NCBI RefSeq assembly: GCF_025263565.1 | Contig: NZ_CP079865.1 | Coordinates: 1,426,001 to 1,490,000 of the forward strand | DNA: 64,000 nt | Reading direction: 5' to 3' | Origin: Mycobacterium sp. SMC-8 | GTDB lineage: Bacteria; Actinomycetota; Actinomycetes; Mycobacteriales; Mycobacteriaceae | Part shown: piece after piece, positions 16,857 to 25,873 of the stretch | Layout of the letters: every line of letters starts with the position of its first letter | How positions within the stretch are numbered: position 1 is the first letter of the stretch | The notes under the pieces: model-generated | What the model saw: the letters and a program-made list of their open reading frames with translations, nothing else | Told to the model about the DNA's origin: nothing | The model's database searches: none | Position numbers and translations under genes: made by a program

Positions 16857-19800
16857 TTAGCGGGCGGGAAGACGCGCCGCCCACGATTGGCCCGGGCCCA
16901 GGGTCTTCTTGGTGCCCCTCACGCACACCTCGATCGGGTCGGCTGCGCACGGCAACAGCCGCAGCCGCGCATGTTTGTGGGTCAACTCGATGTCCACCGG
17001 CTGATCGCGGTAGATGATCTCGAACGACGCCCGGCCGATCTCGTTCGGCAGCATCGGGTTGAGGTGAAGCACGTCGCCCCGTGTCTCCACACCGGCGTAG
17101 CAGCGCAGCACTATGTCGGCCGTTCCGGCCATCGCCCCAAGGTGGATCCCTTCGCGAGTCGTTCCGCCCTGAGTGTCCTGCAGGTCTGCCTTGAGGGCTT
17201 CGGTGAACAACGACCACGACTGGGCGCCGTCGATTTGGGCCAACACCCAGCTGTGGGTGACCCTGCTCAGCGTAGAGCCGTGCGTCGTGCGCGCCTCGTA
17301 GTACTTCACCGTGCGCTGCACGAGATCTGGATCAAGGGAGTAACCCATCTGGTTGAACAATTCACGCAGTTCTTCGGTGGAGAACAAACAGAACAGCATC
17401 ACGACATCGGCCTGCTTGGACAACTTGTATCTGTTCGTGGAGTCGCCTTCTGCCTGCAGGATCAGGTCCATCCGCCCGATGTTTCCGTAGCGCTCGCGGT
17501 AGCTCTCCCAGTCGAGTTCCTGCAGCGCCTCGTATCCTTCGAACTGACTGATGACGCCTTCGTGGAACGGCACCCGCATCCGTCGGCTCACCCGCTGCCA
17601 GTGCTCGCGTTCTCCCGGCCTGATGTCCAGTCGGCGCCACAGCGGGACACAGTCGCAGCCGACCAGCAGGTCGACCGTGTCGACTGCCCGTGCTGATACC
17701 CAGGCCGCCAACACATTTGTGTAGGCGTTGTTCCGGACACCCAGGCCCGGGGCATCCGGGTAGCCGTCGTGATACTCGTCGGGTCCCATCACGCCGCTGA
17801 TGTTGTACCGGTCATCGACCGGATCGTGAACTGCCATGCTGGCGAACAGCCGAGCGACCTCCACGATGAGCTCGGCGCCGTAGTCCTCGAGGAAGCCCTT
17901 GTCGCCGGTCGCCTGGTAGTACTGCCACGCGCTGTAGGCCACCGCCAGGCCGACATGACGCTGTCGATGGGAATTGTCCGGCATCCATTGGCCATTACGG
18001 AGATTCAACAGCTCGCTCGGCGTCTCGTCGCGGCCGTCGCTGCCCGACTGCCAGGGGAACATCGCGCCATCAAAACCGTTGGTCCACGCCAAATCCCGCG
18101 CTGCGGGTAGCCTCCGATATCGGTACAGCAGAAAGCAGCGGGTCAGTGCCGGCCTCCGCATGGTCAGCAACGGATAGACGTAAAGCTCGTCCCAGAAGAT
18201 GTGTCCGCGATAGCCCTCGCCGTGCAACCCGCGCGCGGGCAGGCCCGCATCGAGATCGGTGTCGGCCGCGACGACCACCTGCAGCACGTGAAAGATGTGC
18301 AAGTTGAGTGCCAATGCCTGCTCGAACCCGATCTCCAGGCCGATGCCGAACCGCTGCCAGATGTCCCGCCAAACGGTGCGTTGCCCTTCCAGGAGGTCAT
18401 CGAACCTTCCCGCGCGTGCGATGCGCTTGTCCACATCCAGTGCTGCGGTGGAGATGGCGCTGTCGCGCGAGGTCGCCACGGCCACGGTCTTCTCGACAGT
18501 CACCGGGACGCCGGCCCGGAGGACAATGGTGAACGCATGGCCGGCACGGCTTTCCTCAGCGATCGGCCGCCGGTCTGCAACATTTTCGGCGGGGCCGACG
18601 CGATGCCGCGCCGCCACCGCGATGTCGATACCCGATTGGTTGGTCCGCACCTCGAGGCGCACTGTGTTGTCGTTGACGACCGTCGAGCCGACCGATTCGA
18701 GATGCTGCGACGTGAGTTGAAGATCGGCAGCGACATTTCGGTTCGCGACTGCGCCATTGATGACGGACTCCACAGTCGCCTCGCCCGACCAGTCCTCGGC
18801 CTCAATCGTGACTTCCAAGGCGGCGGTGTGCGTTTCACATAATGAGACGATCTGACGCGATGTGATCTTCGTGGTTCGTCCGTCGTGATCGCGATACCTG
18901 TTGACGCGGGTCAGCATTCCGGCACGCAGATCAAGGTCCTGGTGGTGGGAGAGCATTTCAGGAATACCCGGACGCAGCACAGGCCCGTCGGCCGTTTGGA
19001 CCGTCAGGTATGTCCAGTCAGGCGTGTTCACCAGGTGTTCGGTCTCCATCGTTCGCGTGCCGATGGTGCTGATGACCCGGTTGTAGATCCTGGCGACGTA
19101 GGTACCCGGGTAGTGCACGCCGTCGGCGATGGAACCCGGTACGGAGCCGCGCGTCGCCCAGTACCCGTTGCCGAGCGTGCAGAGCGCCTCGCGTGTTCCC
19201 TCAAGCAGTGGGTTGAAGTCCTCGTACACGAGGTGCCAAGCATCGGAGCTGGTCCTGTCGGCACCGCCGATCCACTTGCCGGCCTGCCCGCCGTCACGCA
19301 CCACCGCGTCGAGTTGATCGAGGCTGGTGAGAACGAGATGGGCGCCCGCTGCGGCCAGCTCGGCGCCGTGTCCCACCCGGTCGACTCCCACGACGAGCCC
19401 GAAACCACCTGCCACACCTGCCTTCACGCCTGCGATGGCGTCTTCGAGGACGACGGCGTCGGCCGGTTCCACACCAAGGTGGTCTACAGCCTCGAGGAAC
19501 ATCGCAGGGTCGGGCTTGCCCCGCAACCCGAGCCGCGCGACGTCGGACCCATCGACGATGGTGGTGAACATGCCAGAAAGGCCGGTGGCGTCGATGACGG
19601 CCCGGCCGTTGCGGCTCGCGGTGACGAGCGCGGTGGGAATGCCGCGGTCGAGGAGTTTGGCGAGAAGATCGGCGGCATCGGGGAACACCGTGACCCCGGT
19701 GCGGGCGATGGCTTCGGCAAACAGCTGCTGCTTACGTTCAGCGAGCCCGTGAACGGTCATCCGATCCGGGCCGTCGTCCGGGCTGCCCTCCGGCAGTTCG

Positions 19801-20042
19801 ATGCCGCGGGCGGCCAGGAAGGCCCTGACACCGTCCTCGCGTGTGCGGCCGTCAATGTAGGTGAGGTAGTCGCGTACCGGATCGAACGGCGGTTGACCGG
19901 GTGTTCCGATCCGGGTCAGCACCTCGTCGAACAGGGCTTTCCATGCCGCGGCGTGAATCTTCGCGGTGTCGGTGACCACGCCGTCCATGTCAAAAACGAA
20001 CGCGTGGTAACCCGGTTTATCGCGGGGCGTGGTTGCCGCCAT
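16857..20042 (-). CDS. Beta-phosphoglucomutase-GH65 phosphorylase fusion
   Basis: About 1061 aa with two enzymes in one chain. Residues about 12-255 are a HAD-type beta-phosphoglucomutase: nucleophile motif FDMDGVVTDTAKIHAAAW, then SRNGRAVIDATGL, KPDPAMFLEA and VVLEDAIAGVKAG. Residues about 280-1060 are glycoside hydrolase family 65: LGNGYWATRGS, GYRGHIFWDELYVYPLL, FPWQSGSDGRDETP, and the general-acid region MGPDEYHDGYPD. GH65 enzymes phosphorolyse trehalose, maltose or kojibiose to beta-glucose 1-phosphate, which the mutase converts to glucose 6-phosphate. In M. tuberculosis these appear to be two adjacent genes (Rv3400/Rv3401). The start is uncertain: ATG at 20042 is used, ATG at 20066 and GTG at 20102 are also in frame, and none has a good ribosome binding site. 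Confidence 0.85.
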   Translation of the reverse strand: MAATTPRDKPGYHAFVFDMDGVVTDTAKIHAAAWKALFDEVLTRIGTPGQPPFDPVRDYLTYIDGRTREDGVRAFLAARGIELPEGSPDDGPDRMTVHGLAERKQQLFAEAIARTGVTVFPDAADLLAKLLDRGIPTALVTASRNGRAVIDATGLSGMFTTIVDGSDVARLGLRGKPDPAMFLEAVDHLGVEPADAVVLEDAIAGVKAGVAGGFGLVVGVDRVGHGAELAAAGAHLVLTSLDQLDAVVRDGGQAGKWIGGADRTSSDAWHLVYEDFNPLLEGTREALCTLGNGYWATRGSVPGSIADGVHYPGTYVARIYNRVISTIGTRTMETEHLVNTPDWTYLTVQTADGPVLRPGIPEMLSHHQDLDLRAGMLTRVNRYRDHDGRTTKITSRQIVSLCETHTAALEVTIEAEDWSGEATVESVINGAVANRNVAADLQLTSQHLESVGSTVVNDNTVRLEVRTNQSGIDIAVAARHRVGPAENVADRRPIAEESRAGHAFTIVLRAGVPVTVEKTVAVATSRDSAISTAALDVDKRIARAGRFDDLLEGQRTVWRDIWQRFGIGLEIGFEQALALNLHIFHVLQVVVAADTDLDAGLPARGLHGEGYRGHIFWDELYVYPLLTMRRPALTRCFLLYRYRRLPAARDLAWTNGFDGAMFPWQSGSDGRDETPSELLNLRNGQWMPDNSHRQRHVGLAVAYSAWQYYQATGDKGFLEDYGAELIVEVARLFASMAVHDPVDDRYNISGVMGPDEYHDGYPDAPGLGVRNNAYTNVLAAWVSARAVDTVDLLVGCDCVPLWRRLDIRPGEREHWQRVSRRMRVPFHEGVISQFEGYEALQELDWESYRERYGNIGRMDLILQAEGDSTNRYKLSKQADVVMLFCLFSTEELRELFNQMGYSLDPDLVQRTVKYYEARTTHGSTLSRVTHSWVLAQIDGAQSWSLFTEALKADLQDTQGGTTREGIHLGAMAGTADIVLRCYAGVETRGDVLHLNPMLPNEIGRASFEIIYRDQPVDIELTHKHARLRLLPCAADPIEVCVRGTKKTLGPGQSWAARLPAR

Positions 20043-20132
20043 ATGTGTCGAGTGTATTGACGGCATGCCCGGCCGACTTCGACCCGCCGGGGCAAAAAGC
20101 ACGGTCTCGGATGCTTCTTGTCTGCCAGGTGC

Positions 20133-20942
20133 TCACACCGGCTGAGGCACCGCTGCGGCGCCGTAGAAGCGGCCAAGGACCGCATTGTGTAGTGGGCCAT
20201 TGGTGGCGACGGCGGTCTTGCCGTGTGGTCCGGGCGAACCTTCCAGGTCTGTGAATGTGCCGCCGGCCTCACGCACCAGGACGTCGAGGGCCGCGAACTG
20301 CCGGGTGGACGCTTGCGCAGCCAATGCGATGTCGGCGACTCCCTCGGCCACCAGGCAGTACGAGTAGAAATCGCCGTAACCGCGTGCCTGCCAGACGTCG
20401 TCGGTCAGGACGATGAAGCGCTCGCGCATGCCGAGAATGCCCCATCCGGCCAGACTGGAGAAGGTCAGATTGGCTGTCCCCAAGTCATCGATCGCCGATA
20501 CAGCCAGCCGTCGCGTCGGCTCAGTCCACCGCGTTGCGAACGCGCCTTGCCCGGCTGCTGCCCACCACCGCCGACGCAGAGCGGGGGCGGCGACGACACC
20601 CACGGTTGGCACGCCGTCGACTATCAGGGCGACAACGGTGGCCCAGAAAGGTACCCCGCGGAGGAAATTCCTCCTGCCGTCGAGCGGCTCGATGACCCAG
20701 CGTCGTCCGGCTAACAGCTCTGGGCCGCGGATCGTTTCGTCGAGAATCGCATCTTGCGGTCGCTTCATGGCCAGTCTTCTGCGGAGAGCGACGTCGACGT
20801 CGCGGTAAGCATCTGTTAGTGGCTCGTCCTCCAGCCTGGCCTTCGCGTAGAGATCCACGGCCGTAAACCGAGGCATCGTCATCGATTCGGCCTCGTCTGC
20901 CAACGACAGCGCGAGAGCCAGGTCATCTGCGGTGTTATTCAT
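20133..20942 (-). CDS. Inositol monophosphatase-like protein (HisN-like), active site altered
   Basis: 269 aa from the ATG at 20942, which follows GAGGA. The fold is that of inositol monophosphatase/HisN: helical N-terminus, ILDETIRGPE, WVIEPLDGRRNFLRGVPFWA, then GDFYSYCLVAEG and a C-terminal VREAGGTFTDLEG. The usual D-P-I-D-G-T metal motif reads E-P-L-D-G-R, and the usual W-D before the last helix reads Q-F (TRQFAALDVL). Loss of these ligands suggests weak or no phosphatase activity. It lies upstream of the GH65 fusion on the same strand with a 90-bp gap, so a regulatory or sugar-phosphate binding role is possible. Confidence 0.7.
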   Translation of the reverse strand: MNNTADDLALALSLADEAESMTMPRFTAVDLYAKARLEDEPLTDAYRDVDVALRRRLAMKRPQDAILDETIRGPELLAGRRWVIEPLDGRRNFLRGVPFWATVVALIVDGVPTVGVVAAPALRRRWWAAAGQGAFATRWTEPTRRLAVSAIDDLGTANLTFSSLAGWGILGMRERFIVLTDDVWQARGYGDFYSYCLVAEGVADIALAAQASTRQFAALDVLVREAGGTFTDLEGSPGPHGKTAVATNGPLHNAVLGRFYGAAAVPQPV

Positions 20943-21319
20943 GCCGGTCCTCACCATCGAAAGGGCATTTGGGCTGCTTGGATGGCGCCCCAGCCGCTAG
21001 AAGCGCCGCCCCTCATCAGGGCGACATGGTGCCCCGCCGAGACGGCGGATACCTCCGTCTGGCGCGGTGAATTTCTGGCGGCGAATCAGCCTCGTGTGCC
21101 ATGCACAGTGCACGTGCGCCAATTGGTTCGGCAGAATTGCCGCGGGAAGGTGGGGCGGTGGGAATCGTTGTGTAGCAGACGTTCACCAGCACATTCGACC
21201 TGGCAGGGTGAATTGGGCGTGCGCAGTTGCTGCTGCCGGTGCCATTTCCCCCAGGCCCGCCCAACCTAGCCTGAAGTACCGACACTCCCGCTACGTTGTC
21301 CACTGTTCAGGAGCACATC
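20943..21319. other. Intergenic region without a supported gene
   Basis: About 375 bp between two divergent genes. Open frames here are short and lack ribosome binding sites. It should contain both promoters. The only clear signal is CAGGAG just before the ATG at 21320. Confidence 0.5.
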
Positions 21320-21661
21320 ATGACCGCCACATATGCGTTGGCTGCGCGGCTCGTGGCCAAGCCCACCAAGTCGCAAGAGGTTGCGGATTTGCTGTCCGGC
21401 GGTCTCGCGGATGTCGAGCAAGAACCGGGCACTACTGCGTGGTTCGCTGTTCGCTTCGGGTTGCTCGAATTCGGTTTGTACATGGTGTTTCCCGATGAGG
21501 TCGCCAGGAAGGCTCATCTGGCCGGGAAGGTTGCCGCAGCACTCAAAGCCAATGACCATCTCTTCGAGGAAACCCCGGTACTCGAAACAGCCGATGTCCT
21601 CGCCGCAAAGCTCCCGGCCGGTGCCCCTCGGCACGAGGACAGCCCGACCGCAACGCACTGA
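21320..21661 (+). CDS. Antibiotic biosynthesis monooxygenase (ABM) domain protein
   Basis: 113 aa ferredoxin-like dimeric alpha-beta barrel of the ABM/quinol monooxygenase class: ALAARLVAKPTKSQEVADLL, then a central GTTAWFAVRFG strand and a helix DEVARKAHLAGKVAAAL. The ATG at 21320 is chosen for CAGGAG at 21308-21313. No cofactor motif is expected in this family. The substrate is unknown; many relatives act on quinones or in oxidative stress. Confidence 0.75.
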   Translation: MTATYALAARLVAKPTKSQEVADLLSGGLADVEQEPGTTAWFAVRFGLLEFGLYMVFPDEVARKAHLAGKVAAALKANDHLFEETPVLETADVLAAKLPAGAPRHEDSPTATH

Positions 21662-21709
21662 GCCGTTTCCGTGCTTTCGCCCGCCGCCGGAGGGCTGCGG
21701 GTCTGCGCG

Positions 21710-22267
21710 TCAGGTGTGCTGTTTCGCCTTCGCGAACTGGGCCACTATTGCGGCGCAGAAAGCCGGTAGGTCGTTGGGTGATCGACTGGAGACGAACTGA
21801 CGATCGATCACCACCTCCTCATCGACGACGTCCGCTCCCGCACGCCGGAGGTCCGTTCGGATGCTCGGCCATGACGTGATCCTCACTCCCTGGATGACGT
21901 CCGCTTCGGCGAGAGTCCACGGACCGTGGCAGATCACTCCGATCGGTTTGCCAGTGTTAGCGAATGCCTTGACGAAGCCGACCGCGTCGGCGTTCATTCG
22001 CAGTTGGTCAGGGTTGACCGTTCCGCCCGGCATCAGGAGCGCGTCGTAGTCGTCAACGGACACGTCGGCGACAACGCGGTCGACGGGAAAGGTTCCGGCC
22101 GACTCCATGTCCCATTGCCGAGCCTGAATCTCGCCGGGATGCAGCGAGATGACCTCGGTCATGGCACCCGCGCCGTGCAACGCCCCGCGGGGTTGCTCGA
22201 GTTCGATCCGCTCGACTCCGTCGGCGGCCAGTATGCCGACGCGCTGGCCTCGAAGTTCCTGTGTCAT
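21710..22267 (-). CDS. DJ-1/PfpI family protein (class I GATase-like)
   Basis: 185 aa. The ATG at 22267 is preceded by GGGGAG. It has the PfpI core: VGILAADGVE, LLMPGG with the acidic strand before it, and the nucleophile elbow GVICHGPWTL with Cys-His. The C-terminal DEEVVIDRQFVSSRSPNDLPAF is typical of PfpI/YhbO. Relatives are stress-induced proteases, deglycases or hydratases. It is one of two such genes within 3 kb. Confidence 0.85.
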   Translation of the reverse strand: MTQELRGQRVGILAADGVERIELEQPRGALHGAGAMTEVISLHPGEIQARQWDMESAGTFPVDRVVADVSVDDYDALLMPGGTVNPDQLRMNADAVGFVKAFANTGKPIGVICHGPWTLAEADVIQGVRITSWPSIRTDLRRAGADVVDEEVVIDRQFVSSRSPNDLPAFCAAIVAQFAKAKQHT

Positions 22268-22292
22268 CAGATTCTCCCCAGTGCTCGTCGGC

Positions 22293-22526
22293 CTACGCGG
22301 CCTCGACGACGACGGTGCCGTCGTCCGAAATCGTGATGACCACGTCCATGTCATCGGAATCGTCGATGATCGTGAGCAGCTCTATCACGGCATTGCGTAG
22401 TTCGGGTGCGTCCATGTTCTGAACGGTTTCGCGGTTGTCCGGGTTACCTCCGAGCGCCGCTAAGTCTGTGGACTGGTTCTCGGTTTGGGTGTCGGTGGTC
22501 TGCTGGTTTTCTGTGCTTTTAGCCAT
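22293..22526 (-). CDS. Small acidic hypothetical protein
   Basis: 77 aa from the ATG at 22526, directly upstream of the PfpI gene on the same strand with a gap of about 25 bp. The N-terminal third is Gln/Thr/Asn-rich and probably disordered. The C-terminal half (NAVIELLTIIDDSDDMDVVITIS) is a likely helix and strand of a small folded unit. No Shine-Dalgarno sequence is visible, so the start could lie upstream in the same frame. I do not recognise the family. Confidence 0.5.
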   Translation of the reverse strand: MAKSTENQQTTDTQTENQSTDLAALGGNPDNRETVQNMDAPELRNAVIELLTIIDDSDDMDVVITISDDGTVVVEAA

Positions 22527-22641
22527 GCGGTCAACGGTATTCACTCGTTCGTCGGCAGTGGTCGACCCAGCAGGTCGATTCTGATCCCCCTTCGCTGGCA
22601 TCCTGCCGCACGACTCGCTGACACGAGGATCGCCAGGCTGC

Positions 22642-23697
22642 TTATCCTGCCAACGCGTACGAGGTCCCGACCGCATTCGGCACGAACGCGGCGGGCAACG
22701 CGGCGGCAAGGCGGTGCTGGGCCTTCCAGCCGGTGCAGTGCGCGGGGACCAGCAGGTCGGGCGCCATGTCGGTGAAGGCGGCGACAGTGGGTTCGATGAT
22801 GGGTTCGAACGCCGGGCCGGTGAGGTGGAAGCCGCCGAGCAGTGCGTGCAGTCGATCCACGCCGGTCAACCGCATCGCGTGGCGGGCGATGTTCACCGCG
22901 CCGGCGTGGCCGCATCCGGTGATGACGACGAGCCCACGTCCGCGGACGTGCACCACCAGCCCTTGCTCGTCGAGTATCAGCGGGTCGGGTTCCCAACGCC
23001 CGTCATGCCACGCCTCGTGATTCGGCATGCCGCGCTCGAAGTCGGTGGTGCGGTCGACCTCTCCAGTGATCAACACCGACTTGTCCAGCAGCAGCGAAGG
23101 TTGCCGCCGTTCGATCACCTCGAATCCCTCGGCCTCCAGGGCCGAGCGGCTCAGGGTTGGCATCGTCCAGTGGTGTTGGTCGGGTAGCGCCAGGCGGCGC
23201 CGGCTCCACACCAGAGGGTGAACCGTGAGTGGCATCCCGCTTCGTCCGCGCAGCCGGGCCAGGCCGGGAAAACCGCCGGCGTGATCGAAGTGACCGTGGC
23301 TGAGCACCAGCACCTCGATCGCGGTCACGTCCAGGCCTAGGCGCTCAATGTTGGTGGCCATGCCTTCCGGGGAGACCCCGGTATCGAACAAGACTGTGTG
23401 GGTGGTGTTTCCGCGGCGAATCGTGACGAGCGCCGAGAATCCGTGCTCAGCGACCAAACCAGGTACTGTGCGACCGTCTACGTATTGCGGGGCCGCAACC
23501 TCGGGCACCCGGGTGAACGAGGTGCGGCGGGCGGGTCCGGTATCGCCCATCAGCGCGTCGTAGCTGTTGTCCATCAGGGTGGTGACGATTACCTCATCGA
23601 CCGGTTCCAAGGCGATCGGGTCCACCGCCGGGCCTTCTGCTCGGCGCGGGCTGGAAGCCGCCGCCTCGTCGGCGAGCCCGCTGCCGTTACCGCACAT
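22642..23697 (-). CDS. Metallo-beta-lactamase-fold hydrolase
   Basis: 351 aa MBL-fold protein. The zinc motif is LVLSHGHFDHAGG (H-x-H-x-D-H), with later ligands in GCGHAGAVN and PAHCTG. The order and spacing match the group around dihydropteridine-type ribofuranosylaminobenzene phosphate synthases (COG1237). The N-terminal 40 residues are low-complexity and may not be translated. Substrate unknown. It lies in a minus-strand run with the DJ-1/PfpI proteins. Confidence 0.8.
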   Translation of the reverse strand: MCGNGSGLADEAAASSPRRAEGPAVDPIALEPVDEVIVTTLMDNSYDALMGDTGPARRTSFTRVPEVAAPQYVDGRTVPGLVAEHGFSALVTIRRGNTTHTVLFDTGVSPEGMATNIERLGLDVTAIEVLVLSHGHFDHAGGFPGLARLRGRSGMPLTVHPLVWSRRRLALPDQHHWTMPTLSRSALEAEGFEVIERRQPSLLLDKSVLITGEVDRTTDFERGMPNHEAWHDGRWEPDPLILDEQGLVVHVRGRGLVVITGCGHAGAVNIARHAMRLTGVDRLHALLGGFHLTGPAFEPIIEPTVAAFTDMAPDLLVPAHCTGWKAQHRLAAALPAAFVPNAVGTSYALAG

Positions 23698-23785
23698 GAT
23701 TTCAGTGTGCGCTTCGTGAACCTCGACGGGTAGGTGTCAGCACGCGGCGTCTGCCAGTGGGATGAGATGTCGGACCGGCACTGGA

Positions 23786-24397
23786 TCATTCCGCCCGGAC
23801 CGACCGAAACACGAGCCCGAACTCGTCGAGTGCGATTACGGTGCTGTCGGTCGCCGCGACGGCGTCCACCCGGATCGCTGCGGCAGGACTACGGCTCTTT
23901 GCCAACGCATCGATGTCACGCCAAATCGTCTGGCTGAGTTGTCGTCCCGACCGGCGATCGACCAGCAGGGTTGCACTGACGAACCCGACGGTTTCCGTCA
24001 GCCAAGGCACGACTGTGTCTTCATATCCGGCGATCGCCTGGTCGAGGACGGCCGGCTCCGTCTGATAGACCGTGTGGCGCACGCCCGCCCCGGCCTCTTC
24101 TCGCCCGACGCGAGTCACGCTCGCCCTCCGGAAACGTTCGACCGAGGCGGTGCCGAGCGCAAGGCGGATCGCCTCGTCGCGGACACCGGCCTCTACGCGT
24201 TCGCTTTCTCGCATGGCGTCGTGGGAGACCCAGAACGATTCGAGGACCGCGACGGCCAGGTCGGGAGATACCTGAAGCGACATTCCTCTCTCGCCAGGTT
24301 CTGACTCGAGGCTCGATCGGCCGTCAGAAGCGAGGTATGCGATTGCGTCGTCAATCCGTTCAGGGTCGGCGGTGATCAGCGTGTACCGAACATGCAT
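23786..24397 (-). CDS. Two-domain ferredoxin-like (ABM-type) hypothetical protein
   Basis: 203 aa with AAGGAG upstream of the ATG. The first 90 residues begin MHVRYTLITADPERIDDAIAY and read like an ABM-type barrel. The second half (HTVYQTEPAVLDQAIAGYED, ETVGFVSATLLVDRRSGR, QTIWRD) repeats the pattern, suggesting a duplicated dimer fused in one chain. Stop to start spacing with the next DJ-1 gene is about 18 bp, so it is probably in the same transcript. Confidence 0.6.
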   Translation of the reverse strand: MHVRYTLITADPERIDDAIAYLASDGRSSLESEPGERGMSLQVSPDLAVAVLESFWVSHDAMRESERVEAGVRDEAIRLALGTASVERFRRASVTRVGREEAGAGVRHTVYQTEPAVLDQAIAGYEDTVVPWLTETVGFVSATLLVDRRSGRQLSQTIWRDIDALAKSRSPAAAIRVDAVAATDSTVIALDEFGLVFRSVRAE

Positions 24398-24415
24398 CCG
24401 TGGCTCCTTCAGTCG

Positions 24416-25141
24416 TCATGACGACGGGGACTGTGCCGCCATGAGGACGGCAAGCGTTCGTTCGGCTGCCTGCTTGGAGGACGCCGGATTCTGGCCGGTG
24501 ACAAGGTGCCCGTCCACCACCACGTGCGGACGCCAGGGCGGCCCCTGGTCGAAGTCCGCACCCTCCTCGCGCAGTCGGGTCTCCAAGAGCCACTTCGCAC
24601 GGTCGGCCAGACCCGCTTGTCGCTCCTCCTCGTTCGTGAAGGCGGTCACCCGTCGGCCGGCGAACAGCCAGGCGCCGTCCACGCGGCGGCCCGCCAGCAA
24701 TCCGGCCGGCCCGTGGCAGACCGCAGCGACGACACGTCCGGTGGCGAACAGACCGGTCAGAATTCGGCCGAGCGGTCGACAGTCCGGCAGATCTTCCATC
24801 GGCCCGTGGCCGCCCGGAATGAAGACGGCGTCGTAGTTGCCGAGGTTGTCGGCGGCGTGCTCCAGCGACATCGGCGCGGCGAGCTCGTGCTCCAGCGATT
24901 CCAAGTAGCTGCGAAGCTCGGCGGCACGCTCTTCGCCGCCGGCCCGGTCGGGCGCCAGGCTGACCTGGTCGACGGTCGGCCGGACACCACCGGGGGTGGC
25001 GATGTCGACGTCGACCTGCGCGTCGCGGAAGGTGCGATGGGGTTCGACGAATTCTTCGGCCCAGAATCCAGTGGGATGGCGGGTGCCGTCAGACAACGTC
25101 CAGTGATCGCTGCCGGAGAGCACAATCAGTATTCGAGCCAT
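24416..25141 (-). CDS. DJ-1/PfpI family protein, HchA/Hsp31-like
   Basis: 241 aa, GGAGGT upstream of the ATG at 25141. The class I GATase-like core has a longer cap than PfpI: ILIVLSGSDHWTLSDGTRHP, then TGFWAEEFVEPHRTF, FIPGGHGPMEDL and the nucleophile AAVCHGPAGLL. The C-terminal NPASSKQAAERTLAV is characteristic. Hsp31-type relatives act as holdases and glyoxalase III or deglycases against methylglyoxal damage. First gene of the minus-strand stress run. Confidence 0.85.
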   Translation of the reverse strand: MARILIVLSGSDHWTLSDGTRHPTGFWAEEFVEPHRTFRDAQVDVDIATPGGVRPTVDQVSLAPDRAGGEERAAELRSYLESLEHELAAPMSLEHAADNLGNYDAVFIPGGHGPMEDLPDCRPLGRILTGLFATGRVVAAVCHGPAGLLAGRRVDGAWLFAGRRVTAFTNEEERQAGLADRAKWLLETRLREEGADFDQGPPWRPHVVVDGHLVTGQNPASSKQAAERTLAVLMAAQSPSS

Positions 25142-25390
25142 CGAGTACCTCCATTGATGATCCGACCGTCTTCGTCGACATGCTGCCGCTGACATTGCCT
25201 CGGGTCTTGGACACACAGGTGCGAAAACTGTCGGCTTCGCTAGACCTGAGCGTCCTTTGCGGCGCTCTCGATCTGCCAGAACAGGTGCTCCATCGACTCT
25301 TACTCACCACAGGTTGGTGCGGTGCAACGCAGAAGCGGGCATTCTCCGGTGGAACCGTCGTCTGTGGAACAGACAGTTGGAGATGACCCG

Positions 25391-25783
25391 ATGGATGCTC
25401 CGGAGTTTTATCGCGAAGTCGCCGAGCGCACGATGCTCTCGAAGGGGGAGGCAGCCGATCTGACCCGCGCGGTGCTTGAGGTCTTGTCGATGCGAGTCAG
25501 CGCCGGAGAGGTAAAGCACCTCATCCGAGCGCTCCCCGAGGACCTCGTCAACTCGGTGCGATGGAACAGCAAAGGTCCGGAGCTGTTCGACCTGGATGAT
25601 CTGATCGTGCGTGTCAGCGGCCGCACCAGACTGACCAAGGCCGAGACCATGACCGGTGTGGAGGCGGTCCTGCTGACATTGCGGGAGGCGGTTGACCGCA
25701 AAGAGTTCAACGACTTCATGTCACAGCTCCCTGTGGACTTCACCAGGCTGCTCACCTCGCCCAATCCGCCCCGGACGGTGTAG
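25391..25783 (+). CDS. DUF2267 family protein
   Basis: 130 aa all-helical protein with two repeats of the DUF2267 pattern: AEAADLTRAVLEVLSMRVS..E..HL...LP in residues about 15-55, and KAETMTGVEAVLLTLREAVDR.EF..F.SQLP in residues about 78-115. The ATG at 25391 follows GGAGATG. Function unknown; DUF2267 genes often sit in stress-response clusters, as here. Confidence 0.75.
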   Translation: MDAPEFYREVAERTMLSKGEAADLTRAVLEVLSMRVSAGEVKHLIRALPEDLVNSVRWNSKGPELFDLDDLIVRVSGRTRLTKAETMTGVEAVLLTLREAVDRKEFNDFMSQLPVDFTRLLTSPNPPRTV

Positions 25784-25873
25784 CGCCTAATCTCCTGGCC
25801 GCACGGAAGGGCCGGTACACCCGCCTAATAGCCCAAACCCGAGGTCGACCCCCGCGCAGAGCCGGTTCGGTGG

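Noticed and set aside
25351..25379. SigH/SigE-like GGAAC...GTT promoter ahead of the DUF2267 gene
   Set aside because: The spacer of 20 and the position, with the start codon only about 12 bp downstream over the ribosome binding site, do not fit a working promoter.
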